Shown: in pieces, positions 25,445 through 38,400 of the stretch
Layout: the number at the start of each line of letters is the position of its first letter
Position numbering within the stretch: the stretch's first letter is position 1
Origin: Serinus canaria
Lineage: Eukaryota > Chordata > Aves > Passeriformes > Fringillidae
Length of the DNA: 64,000 bases
Assembly: GCF_022539315.1 (NCBI RefSeq)
Contig: NC_066313.1
Span: 28,495,059-28,559,058 of the forward strand
Direction of reading: 5' to 3'
Notes under the pieces: generated by a model
Told to the model about the DNA's origin: nothing
Databases searched by the model: none
The model's input: the letters and a program-made list of their open reading frames with translations, nothing else
Position numbers and translations under genes: made by a program

Positions 25445-28400
25445 GCCTAGGAGAGATGATAGCAAAGAATGTCCCAAGGATGTGTGAGTCACACTGAAAC
25501 ATAACTGAATTTAAAATGAAGATACAGAGCTCAAGAAGGGGACTGACTAATGTTTCCTTTCATGGACAGTCATCTGCTGTCCTACTCTTTCACTCAGCCT
25601 GAGGTGGAAACAGGAAAAAGAAACAGCCATTTATCTCTAACTTAATTCAGTTTCCTTTCTGAACTATTCAAGCTTTCTGATCAGTCCACATTTGAAAGCT
25701 CAACATATTCCTTCAAGTGGAATTTACCATTGACCAGACATGATCCTAATTAGTTGCAGGTTTTTTTGACAACATTGCTAATTATGTTCTAAAGTGTTGG
25801 TTTATAGGAATAGCCAGGATCTGATGTCTTTCTGTCCAAGGAATGAGGAGCTGGGACAACTGTGTTCCTGTGCATAATCAGAAGATTTTTGTCTCAAGTA
25901 TTTGAGGAAACACAGGATTAATAGGAAGGGGGGGAAGTATTTATAAAGGCTTTTGTAAGGTTTTCAGAGCATTTCTGAATGGCTGCTGTCCCCTTCTTAA
26001 GGAGTCTGTGTCAGGAAGAGAGATTATTTAGTACCTGGTAAGAAATTGGTAAGAAGCATTTGCAGAGTCCCTAAACAGCAGTAGGCTTGGTTCAGTCTGT
26101 GAGCTTTGAGATCTTAATGTGAGTCATTCTTAGTCCTTCTTAAAAATTGGTATGAGCCAATAGTTCTGCTCTGGATTGCTTGAAATGACATTGCTGAGGT
26201 TGTGGCATGCAGCTGGGAATGATGCAAAATATTCAGAGGTAAGTTAGTCTGCAGCTTCTGGAAAAGTTACTGTCAACAAGATGAGTAGCCATATACCCCA
26301 AATGACCAGTTCTGGTCTGGAAGACTTGTTTACTATTTGTATCCTGTAGGATTTAGAACAACTAGCCTTTCCTGACTCCAGCTTTGTAGTGATTTTTGCC
26401 ATATGCAAGCCAATAGGTCAGGTAAGCAATGAAAGAGGTATTTCCCAGTATTTCCTCTTCAGTTCTTGGTGGGCAGCACAAGATTTAAGGAAGTTCTCCT
26501 TTCCAGTTGTGAAAGAACATGGATATCTGTAGATGAAGCTCTGGGAACAAGGAACCCTATGTTAAGCATTTGGAGTAACCTGGCTTTGTTTCAAATCCAC
26601 ATTGGCTTGGCTTCTTTTAGGGAGACTTCATGTCTGGGATCAAATAAATTGGAGTTGTGGGGAAGAGCACAAATACAGTAGAGCAATACACTTGACCTAT
26701 TGACCAGTGTTTCCAGTAACTTGGATCCTCAAAACCAGCAACAAGCTCTAATATTTTAAAGAGGGGGAAAAAAAAATAAACTTGACTCTGTCATCATAGT
26801 GAATCAAACATTATGTGTAGAGACACGTTAGTGAAAGATGACTTTGAACCTAAACTGCATTAGGCTCTTGACCCAAATTATTTTAGTACCATGCGGAGAG
26901 CCTAAAGTAATTGGGCCACATGAAAAGTGAACAAAGTGTTGAGAAATTAAATCAATGCCCATTCAGAGAGTAAGACTCACTCTGGCAGTAGATTAAACTC
27001 CTTTGGTTTTGAGGCTACTGGGCATGGAGTGGCCATGGTGTTAAATTCTTACCCTCTATAACAGACTGGCTGCAGGCAGACTTCCTTCTGGAACATTCCT
27101 TCCCATGTGCTGACTTATAAACTGTGTACAGAACTGTAAGGAAAATTTCTATCCGGCTACTAACTTAAATCATCAATTTTTAGTGGGGAACACTCCCAGC
27201 CACCATTTCATTTACTAGGGCTGTTGCATAACCAACTAATCTCTTTCACAAAATAGTGTACAGTGACTGAAGATCTATTCCTGGTCTAAATTGTAAAAAA
27301 AAAAATCACATTCTCAATAAAATCCTGTGTCTGTGAAATTTGTAGAGGCTCCTGTGTCTTTCAGACCCATGTGATTCAATGCCACCAAACAGTGGTGGGA
27401 TGAGGTTTCTTCATTTTAGAGCAGGTCGGTCAGGCTGCCTGCATTTGTAGTGTGACTCTCTAGTGCCTCTCTCTGCTCTGTGACCTGAGGTAACAGTTCT
27501 GAATGCACTGAACATGAAGAGGAAACATGAAGCAGTAGAGAACTGGATGAGAAAATCACCTCAAGTTACAAGCCCTTCAAGCACTCAGCCTTCCTGTCTT
27601 GAAATTGGATGTCAGAACTGATGTAAAGAATAAAAAAATAAATTAACAAAAGCAAAGGATGTTTACAGCTGCACCAGGGCTTTTCCAGTCGGCTCCTGCT
27701 GGAAGTGGGGTGGCTGCATTGCATAACTCCTTTCTGGGACCATGCTGAGGATCACAGTACTGCTAGATATCCACACAGTCCTTCTGCTTTTGGTTTAATG
27801 TTGTGAGTTCTGCTTCTGCTCACTGCTCTCTCCTGGGATCTAAACAAAGGATTAAAAGCAATGCCTCACCTTCTGTGCCTCACCTTCTGTGGGGGAGGGC
27901 TTGTTTGGGCCCTCACTCACATCCTGTGTCTGGTGAGCCAGAGCACACACAGGAGACTGGGCCAAAACCAACCTGTGAGAAAGATAAACAGCACCAAAAC
28001 AACATCAGTGGCCATTGTGAGTTTTGTGTGGCAAGGGAAGGTTCAGCTCTGAGATGGGGCTAGTGAAGGAGCTACTGCACTTCCTCGGATTATTTCACAT
28101 GGAGCAGAAGCTGGTGCTGGAGCACCAACATGGAGCTGGAGTGTGGCTGGCTGCTCCTGGGATTTCATCAGCTGAGTTACTTGGGAGTGACAAGATGTCA
28201 TGAGTCACCCCTGCCTGTGGGAACAACAGAGTGGGAAACTCTCTGTGGGCTCTCTGCCTGACTGGTAAAGGCGGTTTGTTGGAGTTTAGGCAACATGACC
28301 ATGAAGGAGGTTGGGTGGTTCCAGCAGGCAGATGTGGCTGGGCTGGAGTGGGAAACAGGGACAAGAGCAAGACTAGCATGAGAGAAGGCACAAAGGCAGG

Positions 28401-29145
28401 GCTAAGCATAAGTGGATGCAAGAACCAAAGTAGGACTATACAATCAAATGCCATTAGGGTACCCTGCTTCTGCATTGTCCATGCAGTCCAATGGTTTGGT
28501 GCCCTCCTTAAACAGGAAGGGAATTATTCTCTACCAGAGAGCAGTGAATTTACAAGAGCGTGACTCTGTGGCTGCCTTCAGAAATGCTGGTGCTGCGGTG
28601 TAAGCCAGGCTCCAGCAGAAACTGCAATAGCGCCCACAAAAGGAATGGGTCAGGGCAGACCATCTGATGAGAGAGCTCTGCCCTTCATGAGGCCTCTGCC
28701 CTTAAGCCAGAGATGGGATGGGGCCCTGGGCTAGACAGAGAGTGAGTCTGAGGCTGGCTTCTGGTTCATATGTTCCTCAATAAGCCGGGGTGCAATCCTT
28801 AAGGGAGATTTCTGCAATAGCCAGATGGGCTTGGTAATTGTACATTTATTAACTGACCAACAGTGAATGATTCATTCAACAATTCTCAGAGGCAGAGGGA
28901 AGATTTCTAATTTAGGGTGAGCCAAACTGCAGGGTTTAGGGGATAATAAGAGAGAGTCTTGATTACAGCACGTGGTGTAGTCAAGAAAATTGCTGGTGTT
29001 TAATTAAAAACTGCGGAGAACACTTGCAACAGCAGGTATAATCTGGAATCTAGATATCAAATCATATCTAATAGTGTTAGCATTCTCCCCTGTTCCCTTT
29101 TAAAGTGAGGAAAAGGTGATGTGGTGCGAGTAAAGACCTGTGGAA
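25445..29145. other. Non-coding stretch
   Basis: No recognisable gene or young repeat. There is a direct duplication of the 14-mer GCCTCACCTTCTGT at 27863-27876 and 27877-27890, and short A runs near 26766 and 27296. Open frames at 28095-28475 (minus) and 28231-28563 (plus) have no domain. Confidence 0.45.
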
Positions 29146-29149
29146 TAAA

Positions 29150-29325
29150 CATAATCACAGACTTATTTAGGTTGGAAAGGATCTCCAAAACCATCTGGTC
29201 CAACCTTTGACCGATCACCACCTTGTCAACTAGACCATGGCACTAAGCGCCAAGTCCAGCCGTTCCATGAATACCTTCAGGAATGGTGACTCCCTGGGCA
29301 CCTCCCTCCAATCCAGCGGAGAAAG
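29150..29325 (-). repeat. CR1 LINE 3' end, reverse orientation
   Basis: The + strand reads 'cacagacttatttaggttgg', 'aaaggatctccaaaaccatc', 'tggtccaacctttgaccgat', 'ctagaccatggcactaagcg' and then 'ggtgactccctgggcacctc'. This is the standard reverse complement of an avian CR1 tail, starting close to its 3' end at the low coordinate. It is short and 5'-truncated. Confidence 0.9.
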
Positions 29326-29397
29326 CAAGCCCCTCTCAGAGAATAGCGGGGCGTGGAGCTTGGTAATTTGGCTGTACTTCCAAGTACTCTTCAGCTG

Positions 29398-29410
29398 CCA
29401 CCAGATGGCA
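29398..29410 (+). promoter_or_regulatory. CTCF-like motif
   Basis: CCACCAGATGGCA matches the core CTCF consensus CCASYAGRKGGCRS at 13 of 14 positions when the next base is included. It lies just beyond a CR1 fragment, at the edge of a locally GC-rich segment (29340-29870). CTCF sites mark insulators and loop anchors. Occupancy cannot be judged from sequence alone. Confidence 0.4.
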
Positions 29411-29419
29411 ACAGAAATC

Positions 29420-32400
29420 CGTTTCAGCGCGGCAGCATCCTGCAGAGACTGCTGCTCACTTCCAGCTGCTTTCCAAAAAAGATGAGAGCTGCCGTGATTT
29501 TGTCGTCACTAGGCGCGTACGCGATGGCTTTCGATGAAGTGGGACCCTTGAGGACAGCGAGGGGGTGGTGCCTGGCGAGCTGAGGCTCTGCTGGCCTGAG
29601 CCTGACAGCTGCGGGCAGCCCCTGCTCACGGTTCAAGAGGAGCGAGGATGTGCCAGCCCACACTGCAGTCAGCCTCTGGTGGCTGTGCAGATGTGATCTC
29701 GGTGACCCAGAAACAGAAATAGCTGGGGGTGAGTTCAGGGCATGCATTGAGAGGGATGAACAGGCTTTGAGAGGGCCCCCAGAAGCATCATAGCAGGGAG
29801 CAGTCCAGTTTGGGGGGGACGGCGGACAAAGGGGGGTGCGGGGCTGCTCGGGCACCCGGAGCTGGCAGACTGAATCATGCGGTCACTGATGTGGGATTTA
29901 TCCTCACATCAAAATTCTTTTTTTTCTGGCGGCCTCGGTCATCATTTTGACCTTAGATGACTTGAGCACGGTTGCCATGGGAACTGGCTTGCTATCCCCT
30001 CCGCTCATTGTCTCTAAGAAGCAGCTAGATGTTCGTCAAACACTACCAGAAATCAGCCGTCCCCCGTGCTCAGTGCCCCTGAGCGGGGGTGGTCCTGCCT
30101 GTCTCTGCAACAGGTGAGGGAAGCGCTGCCAGATCTCAGCTCTGCTTCCCCCTACGCCAAGCATGAGCACGCACCGCTTAGCAAACCCTGCCTGCCTGAG
30201 CTGCTGAGCTGCTCCCTGGGGCGGCAGGCCCATTCTTTTATCCTATAAATAGCTGTCAGGGTACATCACTGCACACCTCGGAGCCTCGGCTCAGAAGCAA
30301 ACAGCGTCAGACAGATAAGTGGCTGCAGGAAACAGAATCCCTAAAAGCGGCCCTCTCGTGTCCGGGATGGGCAGGGCTGAGCTTGCGAAAGAGGGGTTTC
30401 CCTGTCACGCACACAGCTGATGGAGCTAATTTAGCTAATTCTAAGACAGGGGCTGGCTCATCTGCCAAGTCCTGGCAGCCTTACAGCCATTCAGAGAAAG
30501 AGGAAAGGAAGAGAAAGGAAGAGAAAGGGAAGAAGGAACAAGGAGGGGGAAGGAGGGGAGACCGGTGAGAGAAAAAGAGAAAAAGGGAGTGGCTGGAAGA
30601 ACTGTGGCGAGGAGAGGCAGCAGGATGGATCGACTGGGAAGGCAGCTGGAAAGCTTTGTGATGGGCACCAGCAAGGAGGGTGGGGCACAGCCAGAGGCGG
30701 GAGGTTTGGGGATCGAACATGTTGAAATGAATGCTTATTAAGATATAGATATCCCAGAAAAATCATCTGAAACTTGTAGCTAAAAACAAGATAAAGGAAA
30801 TTTGAAGTGGCATAAGGATCTAGAGATGGGAACCTTAGAAAAAAATATTACTTGGCTGTAAGCCTGCAGTCTTACAGCATAGGAAGGAAATCTAGAAACT
30901 CTTCAATACACATACAATAGACATGACATACACTGCAGAACCCCTGCAACAAAACAGCAAGAGCTCTGCTGTTGCCAAATAGTGCCTTCTATATTGCACT
31001 GTCAACAGAAAAGCTTTAGGAAATTTTACAGATCTGTGCACATCTGGGGAGCAGGCCAAAAAGCTCGTACTGCCTGCTAAACCAAGATCATACATCAGTA
31101 TTTAAGTACAAAAGGACACAGTAAAACAAATAACTCTTTTCCATGCAATTGAGTACTATCCACAATGCATTATGGATACATGTGTCTATGTCTTGTTTTG
31201 TAAATGATCTGGGCTTTTGGGGCTTCCTGTTTAACATTTCCTTGTAGCTTCTGCCCTCTTTCAACAGCAGTGGGGTAAGAAATTCGAAGCCACTGGAGGA
31301 AATGGTTAGGTGCCAGAAGGAAGCAGGAGTATTGCAGTAGATTTGTGTGCATTTCAAGACATAAAAGGCCTACTAATTGACCTTCAAGTTGAATGAGAAC
31401 ACAATATAGATACCTAGAATTGACCTAAAGTTTCCCCCAATAATTCACCCATCTTCAGTCTTGGAAGAGCACTGTGGTTCAGCAAACCACAGTGGCGGTT
31501 CAGGTGCTCACTTGGATCCCTCACAGGGTTTGTGTCCCAGGACAAAGTGGGGCAATCCAGAGCCCTCCTGCCTCTGCACTGGGTGCCCTGCCTGGGGCTC
31601 TGCACACCGGCCAGCAGAGGGAGGTGCTGGAGTGAGCTGGATCCTATTGCACAGTTTGGTTTTGGCCAGCACCTTCCCATTTCCTGGGTACCAAATACAG
31701 CTGTGGGAAGGTGGATTTGGGCCTCCTCTTTGTTCTTGATATTAGCTCGTACTCAGCCCTATCTGTAACCTTTTGCCTTCATGCTTTCACTTCAGCCTTG
31801 TTTTCTAGTATCACTTTGGTTCTCTCTTTGCCTCCCTTTATGATTAGCCACAGCCTTCCTGGATCATGACCTCGCCTTATCCGTATCTAAGATGGAAAAG
31901 AAATTCTTTGTTCTTCTAAAAAAAAATCATTTTTGACTTTGAGGTAGGAGCTCTACACTTGGAATAGGAAGCAAGCATATTAACATAAACACATGTGAAG
32001 GGGAAGCAGCTTGTATCCTGCTTAGGGTGATGATCTAGTTGTGAAATGCAGCCTTTTCTTGGTCAAAAAGGGAGGAAAAAGAGATAAGTGTCATAAGATA
32101 ATGACCAGAACCAAAACGAGGAGGGACTCTTGGAAAGGATATCAGAAACTGATAAAACCTAATAAATATGCAAAGTGGTAAATCAGTGTTTCACTGTTTT
32201 CTTGCCTCAATTAGGATTGTTAGCATCACTTAAAGCTAGGCTACTGAGTCCATATCAGGCTGGTTAAGTGCCACATTATCCTTTGAGGCTAACATCACAC
32301 CTTAATATCAGACTAGATTAACTCAGAGAGAGGGGAGGAGGTAGGTATTGGAAGAAATGAGGCTGGAGAGAAGAAGGATGATGGAGAAGAGATGATGTAT

Positions 32401-35400
32401 AAAATAACTGTTGCAAAGGCAAGGGAGATGTGTAATGTGCAAGCTGGATACAGAGCAGAGCACAAAAGTTTGAGAGAAAAGGGGCAGGAGAGCAAGTACA
32501 TGGCAGAGGTGAGAGCATGAGGTAAGAAGGGGAGGCTGGAGGATCCAGTTGCACATTTCCATCACATTACCTGCCTTGGAGCTTTCACTGCAAAGATACT
32601 AAGGTGCAAGAGAACAGAAGAAGTGCCAGGAGGTGGGGAGCAGGGGATAATGAGATTATAAAATTAGAAGGCTTGAAGTCTATTTCCAGGTCTGGCATGA
32701 CTGATCCATGTCATCTGGCAGGAGCATTAAATAACTCTGACCTTTGTTGGGAATATTTGTTACTGTGCCGTGGAAGTTGCTCTGTGCAATCCTTAACACA
32801 CTGTTCTTAGTAAGGGACTTAATGACAAATCAAGGCTGACTTTATCTGGAGTGATATTAACATGCCCAAGAAGATCCCCTCGTTCTAAGGCCTTGCTGGC
32901 TACAATGGCTCATGCTGTACCTAACTTAGGAGGGGACATAAACTGGTGCATATCTCAGTGGCATAATTATTCTGCTATGATTATCCTTACATCTGTTTCT
33001 ATACAAAATAAAAACTACCTCAATCAGTAGTAAGTGCAAACTTTCAAAACCGTTTTTAGTCTGGGAAAAAATTTTTGAACTTTGAAATGACATGCACACC
33101 AAAACCAGATCATATAACTATCAAAATAACCATTCACTGTGAAACAGGCTGATAAGAGATTTTTATAACAGATCTGAGACAATGTGACTCATGAAAAACT
33201 ACAAGAGGAATTTGTTTACCCTTCTCAAAAGCTGCCCATTTGTGACCTACACTTCAACAAATTCAGATAAAAAGCCTAAAATTATCCTATGCACAACAGA
33301 AGAGTCACATTTTCTGTGCTTGTTTGTCCCATATGGGGTGGAAAGAAGTGTTGTCAGAAAAACTCATCGTGCTTTATCATGCTTGCAGCTACCAAACACT
33401 CCTTGTCCAAAAGAAGGAAAACTGCCAGTCTTTTACAGAGGTCATGAGCCAGAGTAATGCCAAAGTAGTCACATTTGTTGCATATACATAGAGGCAGAGT
33501 CCTTGTCCCAGGCGGAGCGAGTCAGAACACCTGCTTTTCTTCAGTTGTGAACAGAAGACAACTGTAAAGCTTTAAAGAAGAGGAAGTACTCTATTTTGCT
33601 TCCAGGCTTTCCTAGATGCGTTTCACCATGCCCTTTGGCAATCCCAGAGGCACTGGGAAATGGCTGCAGTCCACTTGGCTTTAAAGAGCCAGCCAAACCC
33701 TGTGAGTCATTGTTTTTTGTCCTTCCAGCTCCTCTGGGGAATGGGCAGGACAGCAAACCAAGGAACCTTGCAGACCCTGTATCTGTCCAGGATTGCTAGT
33801 CTCAGGTTAGTGCTGGCGTGTTGGCTTTGTCCGTGTGACAGTGAGATTCCCTCGGAAGCACCTCTGCCCCCGCCTCTCAGGGGTGAGTAGGGAAGAGAGA
33901 GAGCATAGTGAGGGAAAATGACTGGAGGTCCTGATCATCTTGGATTGGATCTGAGACCCAGCAGTGCTAGAGTTCTGCGTTACTGTCTTTAGTGTAGCCT
34001 CATTCCAGCTTCCTTGGCCCTCTTTTCACCAGGATGAGCAGTCCTGTTTGATCAGTGCTTGTGGAAGGGCAGCAAACAGAAGCTTTCTCAGGGGACAGGT
34101 ATAAAGAAATCAGCCCCTCTGTTCCTTACAATGGGAGTAGATCTGGAAAAAGGGTGAGATGGCACTGCTGGTGTGTTGATGCAGATGTAGCTCTCCCTTT
34201 TGCTGTGCTGCCTTTCACCTTTTCCTCAGTGAGATGAAGCTGGTAGGCTGTGTGGAGGTTGGAGATCAAGCCAGGTCAGCTGAGACTGGAAGCCTGGGAG
34301 ATATCAGTCTCCAGAGCAGAGCGAGAGGTGTTGCCCTGAGGGAAGTGCTTAGAAAATGGGAGGGTAGTTGCTTGTGAGGGAGTTAGGAAGGCAGAGGAAG
34401 AAAATGTCATCGGGCAAGTGGTGAGGGCAAAGATTTCAAATGGTAACAGAGCTGCTCCATGAGGATTACTTGAGTGCATAATAGAGGCATGCTGCAGGCA
34501 GAGGGAGCCCCAATGGAAAGAGGCTTGTGGGAGATCTGTTGTAAGGGAGGAATGACAGAAGTGATATCTGGAGTGAGTAGATGCAGAATTGTCTATGTTG
34601 GATTGCTGTATTTAGTTTCCAGCCAATTTTTCAGGTTGTGATAACTTGTGATTGCAGGATTTGTGCACTGGGTGGGATAGCTGCCATCTTCTTTTCTTGT
34701 TAAAAGGGTGTTTCATTTAGTGTTCGCTTAAATTGCTGTGGGTCTGTCTTAATTTCACACTGGTGGAAGCTTGCGGATTCCCATTGTTGGGCCACTAAGT
34801 GGGGCAGCTCTAGCAGGGCTCCTGCATGCAACATGGGGATACAGGGAACATGGAATGAGTGGAACACAGTACCTGAATGCCTTTCATTGCTGCCAGTTGT
34901 GGCAGCACCTTTCCATCTGGGGAAGAGCCAGAGTGAAGTCAAGGCTATTGCAAGATCCTCCCTACATAGATCAAATCCACATCTGCTCCATGTGTCCTAT
35001 CGCCACTGCTTAACGTGGCCCCCATGTCTGGTGCACATATGCACTTCCTCCTAGTCTGGTTGTGCCTTCCTGCTTGAAGGATGACAGAAAGGGGTGCAGG
35101 GGCAACAAAAGAGGAGGATAAGCTTTTTCATTATATAAAGTATAGGGAATAAGTTATCTACCTTGCATAATGGAAATGAGCCTCGTATTCCCCATCAGAG
35201 ATTCTTTCTGCCTGTAGAGTTCCCCCACTTAGGTATCTCAGACGTCTTCATTGGTTTGGGGCAGTTGAAATATAACTGCCCAGCAACTGAGCCTGTAATC
35301 GGAGGGAATACAGTGTGGAACTGGAAAAGTTGGTACCTGTTGGGGATAGCGGGCACCAGTTATTGCCTGAGAGCCACTTGAGTTTGTCATCTGCATCTCT

Positions 35401-38400
35401 CTGGTTTAAAACAGAAGACCCAAAATTACTTCCTTGCTGTCTTTTGGACACCTTGAAAACTGATGGATGGAAAGGGCCGGGCAGGTTTAATGTCCACACC
35501 TGCTGCCTGGCAGGAGGAGACAGTTGATCTCCACAGAGCACACTGAACTCGTATAAACCTGCTTCACCACTGCAGTTTACATCAGGTCCAGATATTAGGT
35601 GATTAGGGAGCCAAAATTAGAGACTGAAAAGGTTGTACACTATTCAAGCACATCATGTTGTGTGTGTCTCTGTGACTGGCAGGCCTTTTACTGCCATCCA
35701 AGCCACTGAGGTTTGGTTTAGCCTTTTGAAAATCTCAGGAAGGAGAACGGGCCATAGGGTTGCAAGAGTAGATTTCTTCAGCGTTAGCTTGGTTCTCTCT
35801 TAGTTGTTTGGAGGAGGCAATCTGTCTGTTTAGGAACAATGTCACAGTACTCAGTAAAAAGTAAGAATATGCTTAGGCTCATGTAGGCTGTCTCAACAAT
35901 ACTTCCATGCTGTGTGCAGCAATTTCCCAAGGGCTATATCCTAACTTCTTTTGGTGTGCAGCACCAGCCAGTGAGTGGCTTTGTTTTTCTTCCTAGTTTA
36001 GGAAGAGTGTCCTGCTGCAACATCAGTTTCTCAGTCATCTAACCACAAAAATTTGACACGTGACTCTGAAGGTCATTTTCTTGTTTCTGGTCTGGGCTAG
36101 ATGGACAGAATCTGACATGTGTATGTTCCCCCGATAGCATCAGCTATGCACATTCCCAGCAGGCAAGTGAGGGTTTATGATCCATAACTATACTTTCTTG
36201 CATCCCAGAAAATTGTTTGTTGGTGCCAGAGGCTTCAGCTGAGTAAAGGAGCATGAAATCAAGAATGAAAACAAACAACACTGAACATACAGCACTTGTG
36301 GCTCTGTTTAGCAGACCGGGCAGCTGCCTGTGTCATGGTCTCTGCTTTCAGTCCAGAGGGAGACTGTGGATTGCTTAGCTGCTGAAACACTGGTCTGGGT
36401 CTCTGGATATTGGGGTTTGATTTATGGCTCCATCACAGATCTTCTCTTGGGCCAAACAATGTAGTCACTATATGTTGGGTTTCTATACCAGCAAAACAGA
36501 ATTAATGCTTCTTCTTTTGCCTTATGTATGTAGACCTTGAGATAAGTCTCCAGGATACAGTCTCTCTTTCTCTCTTTTTATACATACAGTGCTTTCTACA
36601 GTGTCATCCTGATTTAAGTTGGACCCTTTAGGAGGACTAATTAATCCTATTAATAATGCATCTCTAGCTGGCTCCAAGCTCTGAAGATCATGTCATCAGT
36701 AGTTTCATTTGCTGGTTTCTGCAATATCCTAAGCTCTGTGGAGTGAACTCTGGAAGAATCAGAGGAGTGGCTACCATGGGAAAATAATTCCAAATCTTTC
36801 CCTGAACCTGGCACAGAATGGGATGGAATTTGGAGAGGCTTGGGTCTGCTGTATGAACATCAGAAAATGGCAACAGAGGTCAGATGTTTATTTTGCTACT
36901 ACATTTCACTTTGCAGTTTAAGGTGTTCCCAGAAATCTTACATCAATTCTTGATCAGGAATCAGTTACAGATAAATATGTTATTCAGAGAGTTTTGAGCT
37001 TCACTGCATTTTTAGGTCAGTTCAGGATTTAGGGTCTCATGTGACTAGCACATTGTCTTCTCTGTCTGATCCAGTGATTCTTCTGAAAGGCTAAAGAATG
37101 TGTTATCTGATAAGTCTTTGGACCTGTTAAAGGTGGTTTGGCTCAGGGTCCCAAATTCCCAGGGAAACCTGAACTCTTGGCATGGGGTAGCTGAATGTGC
37201 CCTGTGCCTTTGTGACAGGAAGAGGTGCACAATCTGCACTTTACATCAGGGATAGTGCAGGAGATACTTCTTAGCCAAGGGACTCTTTGAAGACCTGAAC
37301 ATTACTGACTTGCTGACTTCGTGGTCTTTCACCCAACAAGAAAATCCTTCTGTGGGCAGTGGAGGAATCCTGCACACATTCTGTCCCTGTCACCCAGTGC
37401 TGCACTAATTGCTTCACTGGACACAAAAATGCTGCAAGGACATACTTCCCTTATACTGTCATGCAACTTTCTGAGAATTAGAAGAGTATCTATCGCTTAC
37501 TGGAAAGAGATGTATTTCTATTTCAGCCATTTTTTTCTATTTCTCATTTTCTTAATTTTTATTAAGTCCTTGTACTTTCTTGAACAAATATCTTTATTTT
37601 GCCCAGCTGTTTTATTTCTCACATTGTCTTAACCTGCACCTTGGTCTTCTCTTTCTTTTTCTGTCCATTTTGTGTCAGACAGATAGTTCCTTCCTCTTTT
37701 TTTTTTTTTTTTTCTTCAATTCTTCTTAAACTCTTTTTCTGTTTTATTGTCTCAGTCACTGTGCTTCCACAAGGTCTAGAAAAACAGATGAGTTAAAGTT
37801 GCAGAAAGGAACTGGCTGTAGTGTAACTGGCTGTAGTGCCAGGACACTGGCTGGAGCTAAGAATTTGGTGTAAATAGGCTGCACTCCACCACTGCTTGTT
37901 CTTTGGACAGGTACTGCAGTGCTTGTTATTTAAGGCAGACTTCAAACAGTGGCTTATGGATCTGCAGGGGGATAGAGGCAGCTTTTAGGCAACTACACCT
38001 AAAACAACATGTTCCAAAAAATCTACACTCAGTGACTCTCATGTGCTAGAGGCAATTTTTGTCATTGCTTTATTTCTGAAAATACTGTTTGCATCCCTAC
38101 TAGAGACCAGACATGACATGAAACACAGTGGTGATTAGTGTGTTTTCATTTTAAAAAGCCTCCATAGGAAGCCTGTCTCACCACTGGAGGCAGCTGGAAT
38201 GATGGAGACCCTAACAAGTTAGTGATTGCAAATTCTGGGTCAGGCAGTGGGACACATCCCCATACAAAGGATAATTAAGGATGCATTGGGTATGAGGCAG
38301 CCTGATTCCTACCTTGCCTGGCAGAGGTACAGAAAGCAGGTGATCTTGGCTCCTAGTCTTTTTTCACCATAAGCATGTTCAAATTCATTAGGCAGAGCAC

